Assembly: GCF_027579695.1 (NCBI RefSeq) | Contig: NC_083574.1 | Coordinates: forward strand, 59,103,559 to 59,167,558 | Length of the DNA stretch: 64,000 nucleotides | Source of the DNA: Neoarius graeffei | Taxonomy: Eukaryota > Chordata > Actinopteri > Siluriformes > Ariidae | Reading direction: 5' to 3' | Shown here: piece after piece, positions 54,231 to 64,000 of the stretch | How the letters are laid out: each line of letters begins with the position of its first letter | Position numbering within the stretch: position 1 is the stretch's first letter | Program-made: the position numbers and the translations under genes | The notes under the pieces: generated by a model | What the model saw: the letters and a program-made list of their open reading frames with translations, nothing else | What the model was told of the DNA's origin: nothing | The model's database searches: none

Positions 54231-54478
54231 AAATCAACCATACAACAAGCCAAATAAACTAGCAGGAAATATAATGAATTTGATAACATTTTGCTAGATT
54301 TTAATAATTTGGTATTTTCTGCAGTCTCTCCTTCATGGAGTACCAAATGTAAACATTTGAATACTCTTTTCTCTCTGACTTTTTTTTTAAATCATTTGAG
54401 GCCATTCTGACACATTTAGACAGCAACTCTTGCCAAATAATAGTTAAGTCTCTGTTAAATGTTAATAATAATAAGTCT

Positions 54479-54823
54479 CATCTCATTCTCTCTAGCCGCT
54501 TTATCCTGTTCTACAGGGTCGCAGGCAAACTGGAGCCTATCCCAGCTGACTACGGACGAAAGGCGGGGTACACCCTGGACAAGTCGCCAGGTCATCACAG
54601 GGCTGACACATAGACAACCATTCACACTCACGGTCAATTTAAAGTCACCAGTTAACCTAACCTGCATGTCTTTGGACTGAGGGGGAAACTGGAGCACCCG
54701 GAGGAAACTCACGCGGAGAACATGCAAACTCCGCACAGAAAGGCCCTCGCCGGCCCCGGGGCTCGAACCCGGACCTTCTTGCTGTGAGGCGACAGCGCTA
54801 ACCACTACACCACCGTGCCACCC
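54479..54823 (-). mobile_element. tRNA-headed SINE, copy with small deletions
   Basis: 13-bp direct repeats TAATAATAAGTCT (54466-54478, 54824-54836). Shorter than other copies because of deletions in the CACACTCACATTCACACC and GACACGGG segments. Confidence 0.95.
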
Positions 54824-54944
54824 TAATAATAAGTCTTAAATGTAAATTAGTTTTTCATCAAAACATGATTTCATTGCTTGTATTAGATGTAATTTAAACA
54901 AAGTTGCAATCTAGATTGTTTACAGTCTAGTAGTAGTACACTAG

Positions 54945-55258
54945 ACTTTCTGTGTTGAGTTTGCATGTTGTCCCCGTGTCTGCGTGGGTTTCCTCCGGGT
55001 GCGCCGGTTTCCCCCACACTTCAAAGACATGCAGTTCGGTTAACTTGGGTTAACCTTGTGCCAAAGTGCCCTTGAGCAAGGCACCTAACCCCCAACTGCT
55101 GTAACATAGCTGCCCGCTGCTCTGGGTATGTGTGTGTGCTCATTGCTCATGTGTGTGTGCGCATGTGTGTGTTCACTGTTTCAGATGGGTTAAATGAAGA
55201 GAAGAATTTCACTGTGTGCTTAAGGGTATGTGTGATAAATAAAGTTGCTGTTCTTCAG
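54945..55258 (+). mobile_element. Related SINE with a different 3' half
   Basis: The first ~80 bp (GAGTTTGCATGTTGTCCCCG, TTTCCTCCGGGTGCGCCGG) match the middle of the abundant SINE in plus orientation. It then continues into another 3' body (CCCTTGAGCAAGGCACCTAA, GAAGAATTTCACTGTGTGC) ending in AATAAAGTTGCTG. The tRNA-like head is missing. Confidence 0.65.
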
Positions 55259-55662
55259 TATTAACGTGGTATGGTCGGGTATTGTAATGAGTAGCACCAC
55301 TACTTCATAGCTCAAGGATTTCAGGTTCAATCCTCAGCTTGGACGAGCGCATTTATTCCATGACCCGGTCAAATCATGCTGACTGTGCAAAAGCAAATTG
55401 TGTAAAGGCAACTTGGTTCATTCACAATTAAATGCACACATACAGTGGTGCTTGAAAGTTTGTGAACCCTTTAGAATTTTCTATATTTCTGCATAAATAT
55501 GAACTAAAACATCATCAGATTTTCACACAAGTCCTAAAGGTAGATAAAGAGAACCCAGTTAAACAAATGAGACAAAAATATTATACTTGGTCATTTATTT
55601 ATTGAGGAAAATGATCCAATATTACATATCTGTGAGTAGCAAAAGTATGTGAACCTTTGCTT

Positions 55663-56794
55663 TCAGTATCTGGTGTGACCCCCTTGTGCAGCAATAATTG
55701 GAATTAAAAGTTTGCGGTAACTGTTGATCAGTCCTGCACACCGGCTTGGAGGAATTTTAGCCCATTCCTCCATACAGAACAGCTTCAACTCTGGGATGTT
55801 GGTGGGTTTCCTCACATGAACTACTCGCTTCAGGTCATTCCACAACATTTCGATTGGATTAAGGTCAGGACTTTGACTTGGCCGTTCCAAAACATTCACT
55901 TTATTCTTCTTGAACCATTCTTTGGTAGAACGACTTGTGTGCTTAGGGTCGTTGTCTTGCTGCATGACCCACCTTCTCTTGAGATTCAGGCCAAGTTTAC
56001 ATTAGACCATATCTGTCTCGTTTTCTTCGTGGATGCACTGTTTTTAAAAACGTTAATCTGATGATCCGCTGATATGGTCTAATGTAAACATGGGCTCAGT
56101 CCATGGACAGATGTCCTGACATCTTCCTTTAGATTTCGCTGGTATAATTCAGAATTCATTGTTCCATCAATGATGGCAAGCCGTCCTGGCCCAGATGCAG
56201 CAAAACAGGCCCAAACCATGATACTACCACCACCATGTTTAACAGATGGGATAAGGTGGTTATGCTGGAATGCAGTGTTTTCCTTTCTCCAAACATAACA
56301 CTTCTCATTTAAACCAAAAAGTTCTATTTTGGCTCATCCGTCCACAAAACATTTTTCCAATAGCCTTCTGGCTTGTCCACGTGATCTTTAGCAAACTGCA
56401 GACAAGCAGCAATGTTCTTTTTGGAGAGCAGTGGCTTTCTCCTTACAACCCTGCCATGCACACCATTGTTGTTCAGTGTTCTCCTGATGATGGACTCATG
56501 AACATTAACATTAGCCAATGTGAGAGAGGCCTTCAGTTGCTTAGAAGTTACCCTGGGGTCCTTTGTGACCTCGCCGACTATTACATGCCTTCCTCTTGGA
56601 GTGATCTTTGTTGGTCGACCACTCCTGGGGACGGTAACAATGATCTTGAATTTCCTCCATTTGTACACAATCTGTCTAACTGTGGATTGGTGGAGTCTAA
56701 ACTCTTTAGAGATGGTTTTGTAACCTTTTCCAGCCTGATGAGCATCAACAACGCTTTTTCTGAGGTCCTCAGAAATCTTCTTTGTTTGTGCCAT
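55663..56794 (-). pseudogene. Tc1-like transposase, copy 3 (dead)
   Basis: Starts MAQTKKISEDLRK at 56794 and runs open to WTDEPK, where one missing base (ACC to CC) shifts the frame and gives a stop soon after. A small transposon interrupts the region between the Gly-rich box and NDPKHTS. The C-terminal part (55663-55965) with NDPKHTS and SPDLNPIEMLW (catalytic Glu) is in frame with itself. Confidence 0.85.
55988..56097. mobile_element. Miniature transposon (GTTTACATTAGACC ends)
   Basis: Inverted ends GCCAAGTTTACATTAGACC and GGTCTAATGTAAACATGGGC, flanked by TCAG duplicates. The interior (ATCTGTCTCGTTTTCTTCG, TTTTTAAAAACGTTAATCTG) equals the joined outer parts of the 22878-23568 element, so it is an internally deleted member of the same family. 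Confidence 0.8.
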
Positions 56795-57279
56795 GATACA
56801 CTTCCACAAACATGTGTTGTGAAGATCAGACTTTGATAGATCCCTGTTCTTGAAATAAAACAGGGTGCCCACTCACACCTGACTGTCATCCCATTGATTG
56901 AAAACACCTGACTCTAATTTCACCTTCAAATTAACTGCTAATCCTAGAGGTTCACATACTTTTGCCACTCACAGATATGTAATATTGGATCATTTTCCTC
57001 AATAAACAAATGACCAAGTATAATATTTTCATCTCATTTGTTTAACTGGGTTCTCTTTATCTACTTTTAGGACTTGTGTGAAAATCTGATGATGTTTTAG
57101 GTTATATTTATGCAGAAATATAGAAAATTCTAAAGGGTTCACAAACTTTCAAGCACCACTGTAGAATATTTGAATCAATCAATGAATTTATTTTTCGGTG
57201 TATTTTCATAGCAGAGAATAATTTCAGGATTTACCAGTTGTACTGATGACTCTGTGGTCCCAAGATGGCCCTGAATCAT

Positions 57280-57548
57280 CCATATCACTTATCCATCAGG
57301 GTCGTGGGTGAGCTGGAGCGAATCCCAGCTGACTTTGGACAAGAAGCAGGGTACACCCTGAACAGTCTGCCAACAACCACTCATCGGCAATTTAGAGAAG
57401 CCAATTGACCTAATCAGCATGCCTTTGTAATGTGGGAAAACCCACGTAGAGAACATGCAGACTTACACAGAAAGGCCCCAGTTGGCTGCAAGTTTTAAAC
57501 CCAGAATCTTCTTGGTGTGAGGCGACACTGTTAACCACTGCACCATCT
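57280..57548 (-). mobile_element. Diverged tRNA-headed SINE copy
   Basis: Minus-strand copy of the abundant family with many substitutions and deletions (GTGAGCTGGAGCGAATCCCAG, AGGGTACACCCTGAACAG, TGTGAGGCGACACTGTTAAC). Borders approximate. Confidence 0.75.
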
Positions 57549-57686
57549 GAATAAATAGTTGCAATATATATTCAAAAACAGACATGCACACTATAGTTTC
57601 CACAACCTTCTCAAGTGATGGGCACTCATTTGGAAATTTTGTAGTACTGACAAACATACAGATAAATAGTTGGATAGATAGATGTA

Positions 57687-58214
57687 CACTACTGTTCAAA
57701 AGTTTGGGGTCACTTTGAAATTTCCTTATTTTTGAAAGAAAAGCACTGTTCTTTTCAACGAAGATCACTTTAAACTAATCAGAAATCCACTCTATACATT
57801 GCTAATGTGGTAAATGACTATTCTAGCTGCAAATGTCTGTTTTTTGGTGCAATATCTCCATAGGTGTATAGAGGCCCATTTCCAGCAACTCTCACTCCAG
57901 TGTTCTAATGGTACAATGTGTTTGCTCATTGCCTCAGAAGGCTAATGGATGATTAGAAAACCCTTGTACAATCATGTTAGCACAGCTGAAAACAGTTGAG
58001 CTCTTTAGAGAAGCTATAAAACTGACCTTCCTTTGAGCAGATTGAGTTTCTGGAGCATCACATTTGTGGGGTCGATTAAATGCTCAAAATGGCCAGAAAA
58101 ATGTCTTGACTATATTTTCTATTCATTTTACAACTTATGGTGGTAAATAAAAGTGTGACTTTTCATGGAAAACACAAAATTGCCTGGGTGACCCCAAACT
58201 TTTGAACGGTAGTG
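57687..58214. mobile_element. Non-autonomous Tc1-like element (CACTACCGTTCAAAAG ends)
   Basis: Inverted ends CACTACTGTTCAAAAGTTTG (57687) and CAAACTTTTGAACGGTAGTG (58214), TA at 57685-57686 and 58215-58216. 528 bp with no transposase. The ends are those of a widespread fish Tc1-like family. Confidence 0.9.
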
Positions 58215-58216
58215 TA

Positions 58217-59061
58217 CTTTATTGAGCTACAAGAGTAAATTTGAGAAAAGATAAAATGAAACTCCACCCAGTCACCCAAACACAGGCTTGAACCCGTGAA
58301 TTTAGTGTGGGAAAAGTAAAAGCAGACATTCTACCACTGCATCCCACTTGGAACACTCACCAATTAAAATAAAAACAGACACACTTCCTATGCTGTATAG
58401 AATATGTCTAATTATGTGTTTCGACAGCATGAGAAGAATACAACTTAAAATCACAAGAAAAAAATAACTCATGGCCTTTCTATACTCACGTAGAAAAGAA
58501 ATTATTCTTTACATTGTAGACAGGTCTACACTATCTGCATTTTTTTTAAATGCCACCAGCTTTTTACAATTTCAACCTTATTCCAAAATTATTACAGTAT
58601 GGTGTAACCCGAGCAACTCTACCGGCACTTTTTGGCATGATGCATACTCCAAGGGTCAATTAGCATATGAACCAAACATTTAAGTTCTACATTTACGATT
58701 TATATTTACATTTAATATTTACACAGAAACATATTTTAAACCTATTATGTAGCATGAGTCGCTATTTAAATATATCAGAATGGCCTCAAATGAACAAAAA
58801 AGTCAGAGAGAACAAAGTACTCAACTTTTTAGGTCTGGCACCCCATACTCTTTTTCTTTCACCCTATTATATTGTTACTGGTGTGAAATCTAGCCAGTCT
58901 GCTAAATTCAATGCTATCACCAGAGGATCACTGCCACTTGGTCTGCTGTGTCAGACAGAAGACACAGGACCTGTTTGAATCAGGACATTAATATTTAATC
59001 TATGGTCACATCGTATTATCAACAAGAAGAGGCTCTTGCACAAGAAGGATGGAGGTATGGA

Positions 59062-59109
<48 letters not shown>

Positions 59110-59119
59110 AACCACTGAG
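58217..59119. other. Non-coding, ending in a (GAAA)n microsatellite
   Basis: No gene or mobile element recognised up to about 59057; (GAAA)n runs from about 59058 to 59110. Confidence 0.55.
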
Positions 59120-59250
59120 AACATCCATTCATCCATAACTGCTTATCCTGTGCAGGGTTGCGGGCAAGCTGGAGCCCATCCCAGCTGACTATGGGCGAGA
59201 GGCGGGGTACACCCTGGACAAGTCGCCAGGCCATTGCAGGGCTGACATAG

Positions 59251-60073
59251 GCTACATCCACACGACAACGGCAACGAGATATTTAAAAATATATCGCGTC
59301 CAAATGGGCAACGATCAGTAAAATATCAGGTCCATATGGCAACGCAACGCTTGCTGAAAACGATGCAATACACATGCCACACCTCTAGGGGCGCTGTAAG
59401 ACGGTCCCTTCAGAGACACCAGAACAATAGAAGAAGTAAGGACGCATGCGCATAAACTATTATGCGCGAGACTTCATATTAGCCACAAAGTCAGGAAAAT
59501 CTGTTCGTAAAATTATATTATAATGACCAAATACAATGAAAAGTATTTTTCCAGTCTCACCTGTGAAAGGTAATCCCATGTGATCTCGTTTGGACGGTAA
59601 ACCTGTTGGTACAGTTAAACGCAGCTAATCTTTATTCTCCGCTTTGACCTATCCAATATGGCGGCGAGGATGACGTATGATTCTACGCGGAAGGCGGCGT
59701 CTTTAATGGTCCGGAATAAATTGAATACTACACGTTGATGGATTAATTTGTTGTTTCTCACCTGTGAAAAGTAATCCCATGTGATCTCGTTTGGACGGTA
59801 AACCTGTTGGTACAGTTAAAGGCAGCGCATGAATCTTTATTCTCCGCTTTGACCTATCCAATATGGCGGCGAGGATGACGTATGATTCTACGCGGAAGGC
59901 GGCGTCTTTAATGGTCCGGAATAAATTGAATGCTACACGTTGATGGATTAATTTGCTCCTCTACGCCCTTTTTGAGGAATGTATTGTAGGACTAAAACCA
60001 ACATCTGAAGAGGTGAGATCGCTCCTTTTTTTCCCTATTTTTGCTGGCGGGGTTGACTCTGCCCTAAGGGCAG

Positions 60074-60108
<35 letters not shown>

Positions 60109-60366
60109 TTGCACCATTACACAATAAATATTCACAGTGAAAATATTTTGTAAGCGCGTTTCATGAACCAAGTTATAGGATTTGTTGACAACTCGCATCG
60201 CATCGCAATGAGAAGATCATTGGCACTACTGGTGTTAAGAATCAGACCATTTCATAAATGAATATTTTGCTGTAGAGCTGCAGTGTTTGTACAATTGCAT
60301 GTTTTTGCTTCACTATTACTGTCACTATTCTGCTTCTTGCATTACTACTGTGAACTAACACTGAAC

Positions 60367-60408
<42 letters not shown>

Positions 60409-60721
60409 TCCAAGCTCGTGTTTCACTCTCACTAGTGCTCTGTAAGGCTTTTTCCTGGTGATATCCTGGTGATATTCGTTACACTTCTACCCGGCGTGAA
60501 GCACTCACAGTCATGTGGTTGTGACGTCATCGTAAACAAATCCGTTCTACTCATCCAGACGACTTCACAACGGCAACGTTGCCAGATCTTTCCACTCTGG
60601 AACCCGTTCTCAAAAAGATTGCGTTTTGGGCACCCAAAACGCCGGTGCCGTGTGGATGCCAGGCCTAAACTATAAGCAACTGTATCGGAGTCACCTGAAT
60701 CCGTTGCCGTGTGGACAGGGC
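59251..60721. mobile_element. Non-autonomous DNA transposon with a 201-bp internal tandem duplication
   Basis: Ends GCTACATCCACACGACAACGG (59251) and CCGTTGCCGTGTGGACAGGGC (60721), flanked by CATAG duplicates (59246-59250, 60722-60726). Sub-terminal copies of the GCCGTGTGGA motif occur near 60645. The interior holds a 201-bp tandem duplication, (CT)n at 60078-60104 and (TAA)n at about 60368-60408. The short GC-rich ends look hAT-like, but the superfamily is not proven. No transposase. Confidence 0.75.
59555..59956. repeat. 201-bp tandem duplication inside the transposon
   Basis: Unit 1 starts at 59555 and unit 2 at 59756 (TCTCACCTGTGAAA...). The units are almost identical, including AATATGGCGGCGAGGATGACG, and differ by a short insertion (CGCATGA) and a few bases. 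Confidence 0.9.
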
Positions 60722-60962
60722 CATAGAGACAAACAACCATTCACACTCACATTCACACCTACAGTCAATTTAGAGTCACCAATTAGCCTAACCTGCATGT
60801 CTTTGGACTGTGGGGGAAACCGGAGCACCCGGAGAAAACCCACACAGACACGGGGAGAACATGCAAACTCCACACAGAAAGGCCCCCGTTGGCCACTGGG
60901 CTCGAACCCAGAACTTTCTTGCTGTGAGGAGACAGTGGTAACCACTACACCACCGTATAACC

Positions 60963-61107
60963 CCACTGGTATTACTAACAGACAACAGACGATAGATTTA
61001 TGCCACTTATTAGGTGATTATTATTTTGGAGCTTTACACACCTCAACACATGCAGTGATTTATTCCACATCTAAATATATCAAAATTATTTTGCACTGTA
61101 CTTCAAT
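60963..61107. other. Short non-coding spacer
   Basis: Between the SINE and the coding-like segment; nothing recognised. Confidence 0.4.
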
Positions 61108-61390
61108 ATGCGAACCAAAACAGTCATGACAGCCAGTGCAGAGAACTTGGATCCAGAAGAAATTCTCAAAGCTGCAATGACATTTAGAGTTCAGATAAAA
61201 GTGCTGTATCAGTACTGGCTGGCTGGAGAGTATGTTTCCTGTATCGGCTACTCCATTCCTCAATAATGAACTGCCCAATGATCCAGGACAAACAGCCACA
61301 GGCCAGTCAGATACAGCTGGGAAAGAAGAATGGCTTAGGAAAAATTCTGACCTCAGTAGTCAGCAGTACTTTTTTCCAATACCCTTCTTT
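61108..61390 (+). pseudogene. Unidentified coding-like segment with an apparent frame break
   Basis: A 52-codon frame at 61108-61266 starts MRTKTVMTASAENLDPEEIL, includes AAMTFRVQIKVLYQYWLAGE and ends in a stop. A second frame overlaps and continues (61232-61390) with SATPFLNNELPNDPG and GKEEWLRKNSDLSSQQY. Both stretches have protein-like composition and little low complexity, so a single coding sequence with a one-base break near 61230-61260 is plausible. I do not recognise the protein. It could be an exon pair of a host gene, a retrocopy or a transposase remnant. Confidence 0.3.
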
Positions 61391-62394
61391 CAATTCTTGT
61401 CAAATTTGCATAAGCAATAGACATATTAAGATAATAAATGATACTTTGATTTACGCATGCAAAGAAAGCACAGTAATTCAGGGGAATTTTCTGTAAAACC
61501 TGTAGACACTCATCATGCAAACATAACACTTCTAAAAATGAGTTTCAGAATATTGCAGAAGCAATTAAGATCTCGTATCAGGTCTTTTTTTTTCGGCTGT
61601 AGTTTTTCGGCTGAAGCTTTCAATAGCTGTTAATGCACAAAGCCATGTTTGGAGCAATAACAAAAACATATATATCATAAGCTATGCCACTGCTCAATAA
61701 TCAGTACAATATAACAGGTTGATTTGTTATATCCAAACCGTTTAAAGTGGCTCTTTTCTCACCGCAATGCTCCATCTGATACTCTGCACTGACCTCTCCA
61801 CCCCAGCAAGGCTGAGCAATGATGGAGGGAGAGTCATCCACACATCCACATGACCCATCTCCTATTCATAAAAAAAGAAATAAATGTGTTTCAGCCAGGC
61901 CTTTGGTAAGCAGGGAGGTCTATTACAGGCATGCTGATGTCTGCTGAAAATGACTCCCTTCAAAAAAAAAAAATCCTTCAACATAAATAATTTTTTTTCT
62001 AATGAGTTTTTATCAGAAGGATGTAATTTTGTCCCTACAGTGCTACATTAACATTTTACATTTAAAACAGTCTTTATCAAGACTTCAGTTAAAAAAAAAA
62101 CTGATTTGAGAAGCATTAGCTTAGTTTGTTGTCCCGAAACAGGCTTAAACATTTGAACCTGACACAGTCTGTTATGCAGATTTTTATAGGATGACACTGT
62201 AAACAAAAATTTTAGCTACAGGATCTGCATGCTAAGCTAACTAGGTGGGTGGGGACAGGACTGTAAAAGGACATGAGGCTGGTTTAAGTATCATATTTTT
62301 GTCAGGTATCATTCTTCACAAACTAAGCATTCGACATACATTTTTAATGGTTTAAAATTAAACATTTATGGACATTTTCCAATCATTCATTCAC
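61391..62394. other. Non-coding, with one candidate exon inside
   Basis: Apart from 61763-61861 nothing is recognised. Contains several A-runs and T-runs. Confidence 0.45.
61763..61861 (-). CDS. Candidate 99-bp coding exon, weak
   Basis: On the minus strand a segment between ATGAATAG and GCG|GTGAGA is open in two frames. One reads DGSCGCVDDSPSIIAQPCW (phase 2 in, phase 1 out), the other MGHVDVWMTLPPSLLSLAG (phase 0). It is on the same strand as nrn1l and upstream of its exon 2, but neither frame looks like the expected neuritin signal peptide with confidence. It could be exon 1 of nrn1l, another gene or chance. Confidence 0.2.
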
Positions 62395-63140
62395 TATATG
62401 GCCAAAAGTTTGTGGAAACCTGACCATCATACGATCTCATCTCATCTCATTATCTCTAGCCGCTTTATCCTGTTCTACAGGGTTGCAGGCAAGCTGGAGC
62501 CTATCCCAGCTGACTACGGGCGAAAGGCAGGGTACACCCTGGACAAGTCGCCAGGTCATCACAGGGCTGACACATAGACACAGACAACCATTCACACTCA
62601 CATTCACACCTACGGTCAATTTAGAGCCACCAGTTAACCTAACCTGCATGTCTTTGGACTGTGGGGGAAGCCGGAGCACCCGGAGGAAACCCACGCGGAC
62701 ACGGGGAGAACATGCAAACTCCACACAGAAAGGCCCTCGTCGGCCACGGGGCTCGAACCAGGACCTTCTTGCTGTGAGGCGACAGCGCTAACCACTACAC
62801 CACCGTGCCGCCCTACGATCATACCAATGTATGCTTTTTGAATATCCTAACCTCCAGTCTTCTGGAATGGCTTTCTATTAGATTTTGGCATGGTTGTGGT
62901 AATTTCTGCCCATTCAGCCACACGAACATGAATGAGGTCAGCCACTGATGTCCGGTGAAGAGGCCTGGGGTGTAGTCAATATTCCAATTCATCCCAAAGG
63001 TGTTCAGTGTGACTTGAGATCAGGTCACTAGAGTTCTTCAAAAGAAACCTCATGTCTTCATGGACATCGTTTTGTGTACAAGTGCACTGTACTGCTGGAA
63101 CATGTTTGGGCCCTTTAGTTCCAGTAAAGAAAACTGTAAT
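62395..63140 (-). pseudogene. Tc1-like remnant (TATATGGCCAAAAG end family) carrying a SINE
   Basis: Left end TATATGGCCAAAAGTTTGTGG at 62395. After the SINE, minus-strand DNA at 62970-63130 gives the transposase C-terminus (EHLWDELEY, as at 45296-45508). The DNA-binding domain and the right end are absent; it stops where the CpG-rich sequence begins. Confidence 0.7.
62437..62813 (-). mobile_element. tRNA-headed SINE, full copy
   Basis: 7-bp direct repeats TACGATC (62430-62436, 62814-62820). Tail TCATCTCATCTCATT; head at the right end. Confidence 0.9.
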
Positions 63141-64000
63141 GCCACACTCATAACCCGCCGTAAGTATTTTGGACACGCACGGGTCGCAGGGTTTGGTAGC
63201 TTGCAGCCGTGCCGCAGGGTCGTGGTGAACCCGGGGGAAAGTTTGGGGGAGGAGTACAGGCAAAGTACTTGTTAAGTACAGGTTGCATACCCGCCTTCCT
63301 CGAGGCGTGGGAAAAATTGCACTGTTAGCCCGTGGAAAGCGTATGTCTGATGCACATGATCAGTGCGTGTTCAGTGAGTGTGGAGTGCATGTGACTTGCA
63401 TTTTACCAGTTTCCTGCGCTAGGAGTATGGGCCACACTTGTGAAGCATGTGTGACACGTGATTAGCACATGACAATCACTCATGACTTGCGTGTGACAGG
63501 TATAAAACCAGCGTGTCTGCAGCATTCTGCATCTGTCTTTTGGCTGAAGAACAATATCGCTTCGTACTGCTCCTCAGCTTCTATCATCTGCCTATAAGGG
63601 TCCAACTCCCTCAGTCGTTGCGGCGGAATGGCGACAGCCATCTTCTTCCCTTCTACAATACTACACGTTACATGATTAGTTCCTTGGTTCCTCCCCAATA
63701 TATATACCCAGACTCTTGCCCCTCGTGTCGTGTGTGGGTCACGTGCACGCCACACATAGGGGTAGAAAGTGAGATGTACTTCTATCTTGGGGGCCACACA
63801 GATAGCAAATCATCTTACTGTCATTGCAAAGCCCCTACTAGCCGCGCTGCTGACTTGGTTCAGGCGTACAAAAGGAGTACGGGTCCCATACGTAGTGTAT
63901 GCGTTCTTGATTTTTCGCAAGACCTGTAGAATTTGCATATGCAGGACCGGATGTCTCCACGGCCAGTCTGCGACTTTTTATGGCGCTGAACACACGCAAG
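63141..64000. other. Unclassified CpG-rich sequence at the window end
   Basis: Composition changes sharply: more G+C and many CpGs than the AT-rich flank. It has recurring short words (GCATGTGTGACACGTG, CATGACTTGCGTGTGACAGG), a TATA-like GGTATAAAACC at about 63496 and a pyrimidine-rich stretch after it. Frames exist on both strands (for example minus 63480-63797 with MAVAIPPQRLRELDPYRQM), but none shows a motif I know. It may be the start of a larger DNA transposon or a gene 5' region cut by the window edge. Confidence 0.35.

Larger units (their letters stand above)
55443..57161 (-). mobile_element. Tc1-like transposon (CAGTGGTGCTTGAAAG family), copy 3
   Basis: Perfect-looking ends CAGTGGTGCTTGAAAGTTTG (55443) and its complement ending CACCACTG (57161); TA at 55441-55442 and 57162-57163. 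1719 bp, longer than copy 2 because of an inserted ~110-bp transposon at 55988-56097. Confidence 0.9.
59120..60962 (-). mobile_element. tRNA-headed SINE split by a hAT-like element
   Basis: The 3' part is at 59120-59250 and the head part at 60722-60962, both on the minus strand. Between them lies the element at 59251-60721. The head is diverged (ACCGTATAACCCC) but otherwise complete. Confidence 0.85.

Noticed and set aside
46132..57161. Regularly spaced repeats that might suggest a CRISPR-like array
   Set aside because: The repeats are terminal arms of three Tc1-like families and SINEs, with irregular spacing, in a eukaryotic intron.
63480..63797. 105-codon minus-strand frame with MAVAIPPQRLRELDPYRQM
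   Set aside because: Suggestive composition but no motif, no splice context and a complementary frame on the other strand; left within the unclassified end region.

Overview
This window is vertebrate DNA, almost certainly from a teleost fish. The evidence is an intact Rex3 (RTE-clade) LINE, L2 and other fish LINEs, several Tc1-like transposon families with fish-type terminal repeats, a tRNA-headed SINE present in more than ten copies, (GT)n/(GA)n microsatellites, and spliced exons with GT/AG borders. There are no operons, prokaryotic genes or CRISPR arrays. I cannot fix the species; an otophysan fish such as a catfish would fit but is not demonstrated.

The one host gene I recognise is a neuritin-1-like gene (nrn1l) on the minus strand. 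Its middle coding exon is at 51682-51832 and its last coding exon, with the stop codon and GPI-anchor signal, at 25351-25627. The two join in frame across a 26 kb intron. The signal-peptide exon was not found and is probably beyond 52 kb or outside the window. Two further minus-strand exon-like segments (22044-22262 and 61763-61861) and a plus-strand broken coding-like stretch (61108-61390) are unidentified.

Layout. 1-4722: L2-clade LINE with an SGNH-esterase ORF1, broken endonuclease and long RT ORF, inserted in a Tc1-like element whose right half follows (4723-5324). 5400-6979: Tc1-like remnants and a tRNA SINE. 8066-9600 and 12424-16760: two minus-strand RTE-type LINEs, the second split by a 712 bp retroelement. 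9831-11575: L2 fragments and a gutted I/Nimb-like LINE. 18666-21035: Tc1-like element with an intact 340-aa DD34E transposase. 22830-24385: a SINE split by two different DNA transposons. 25-52 kb: nrn1l intron 2, filled with SINEs, two near-perfect palindromic transposons, a Rex3 fragment, a four-layer nest at 34.3-41.0 kb containing a Rex3 copy with a 1001-codon ORF, a LINE fragment with 30 consecutive Gs, and four more Tc1-like copies. 52-64 kb: more SINEs, non-autonomous DNA transposons, a third copy of the 18.7 kb transposon family, and an unclassified CpG-rich end.

Apart from nrn1l, the genes here belong to selfish elements. LINE endonuclease/RT proteins copy their own RNA and probably supply the machinery for the SINEs. 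Tc1 transposases act on the terminal repeats of their own and of non-autonomous copies. Many insertions keep recognisable target-site duplications, so the order of events can be read directly. I found no clear sign of a new multi-gene system; the most unusual items are the palindromes, the nested insertions and a few unclassified segments.
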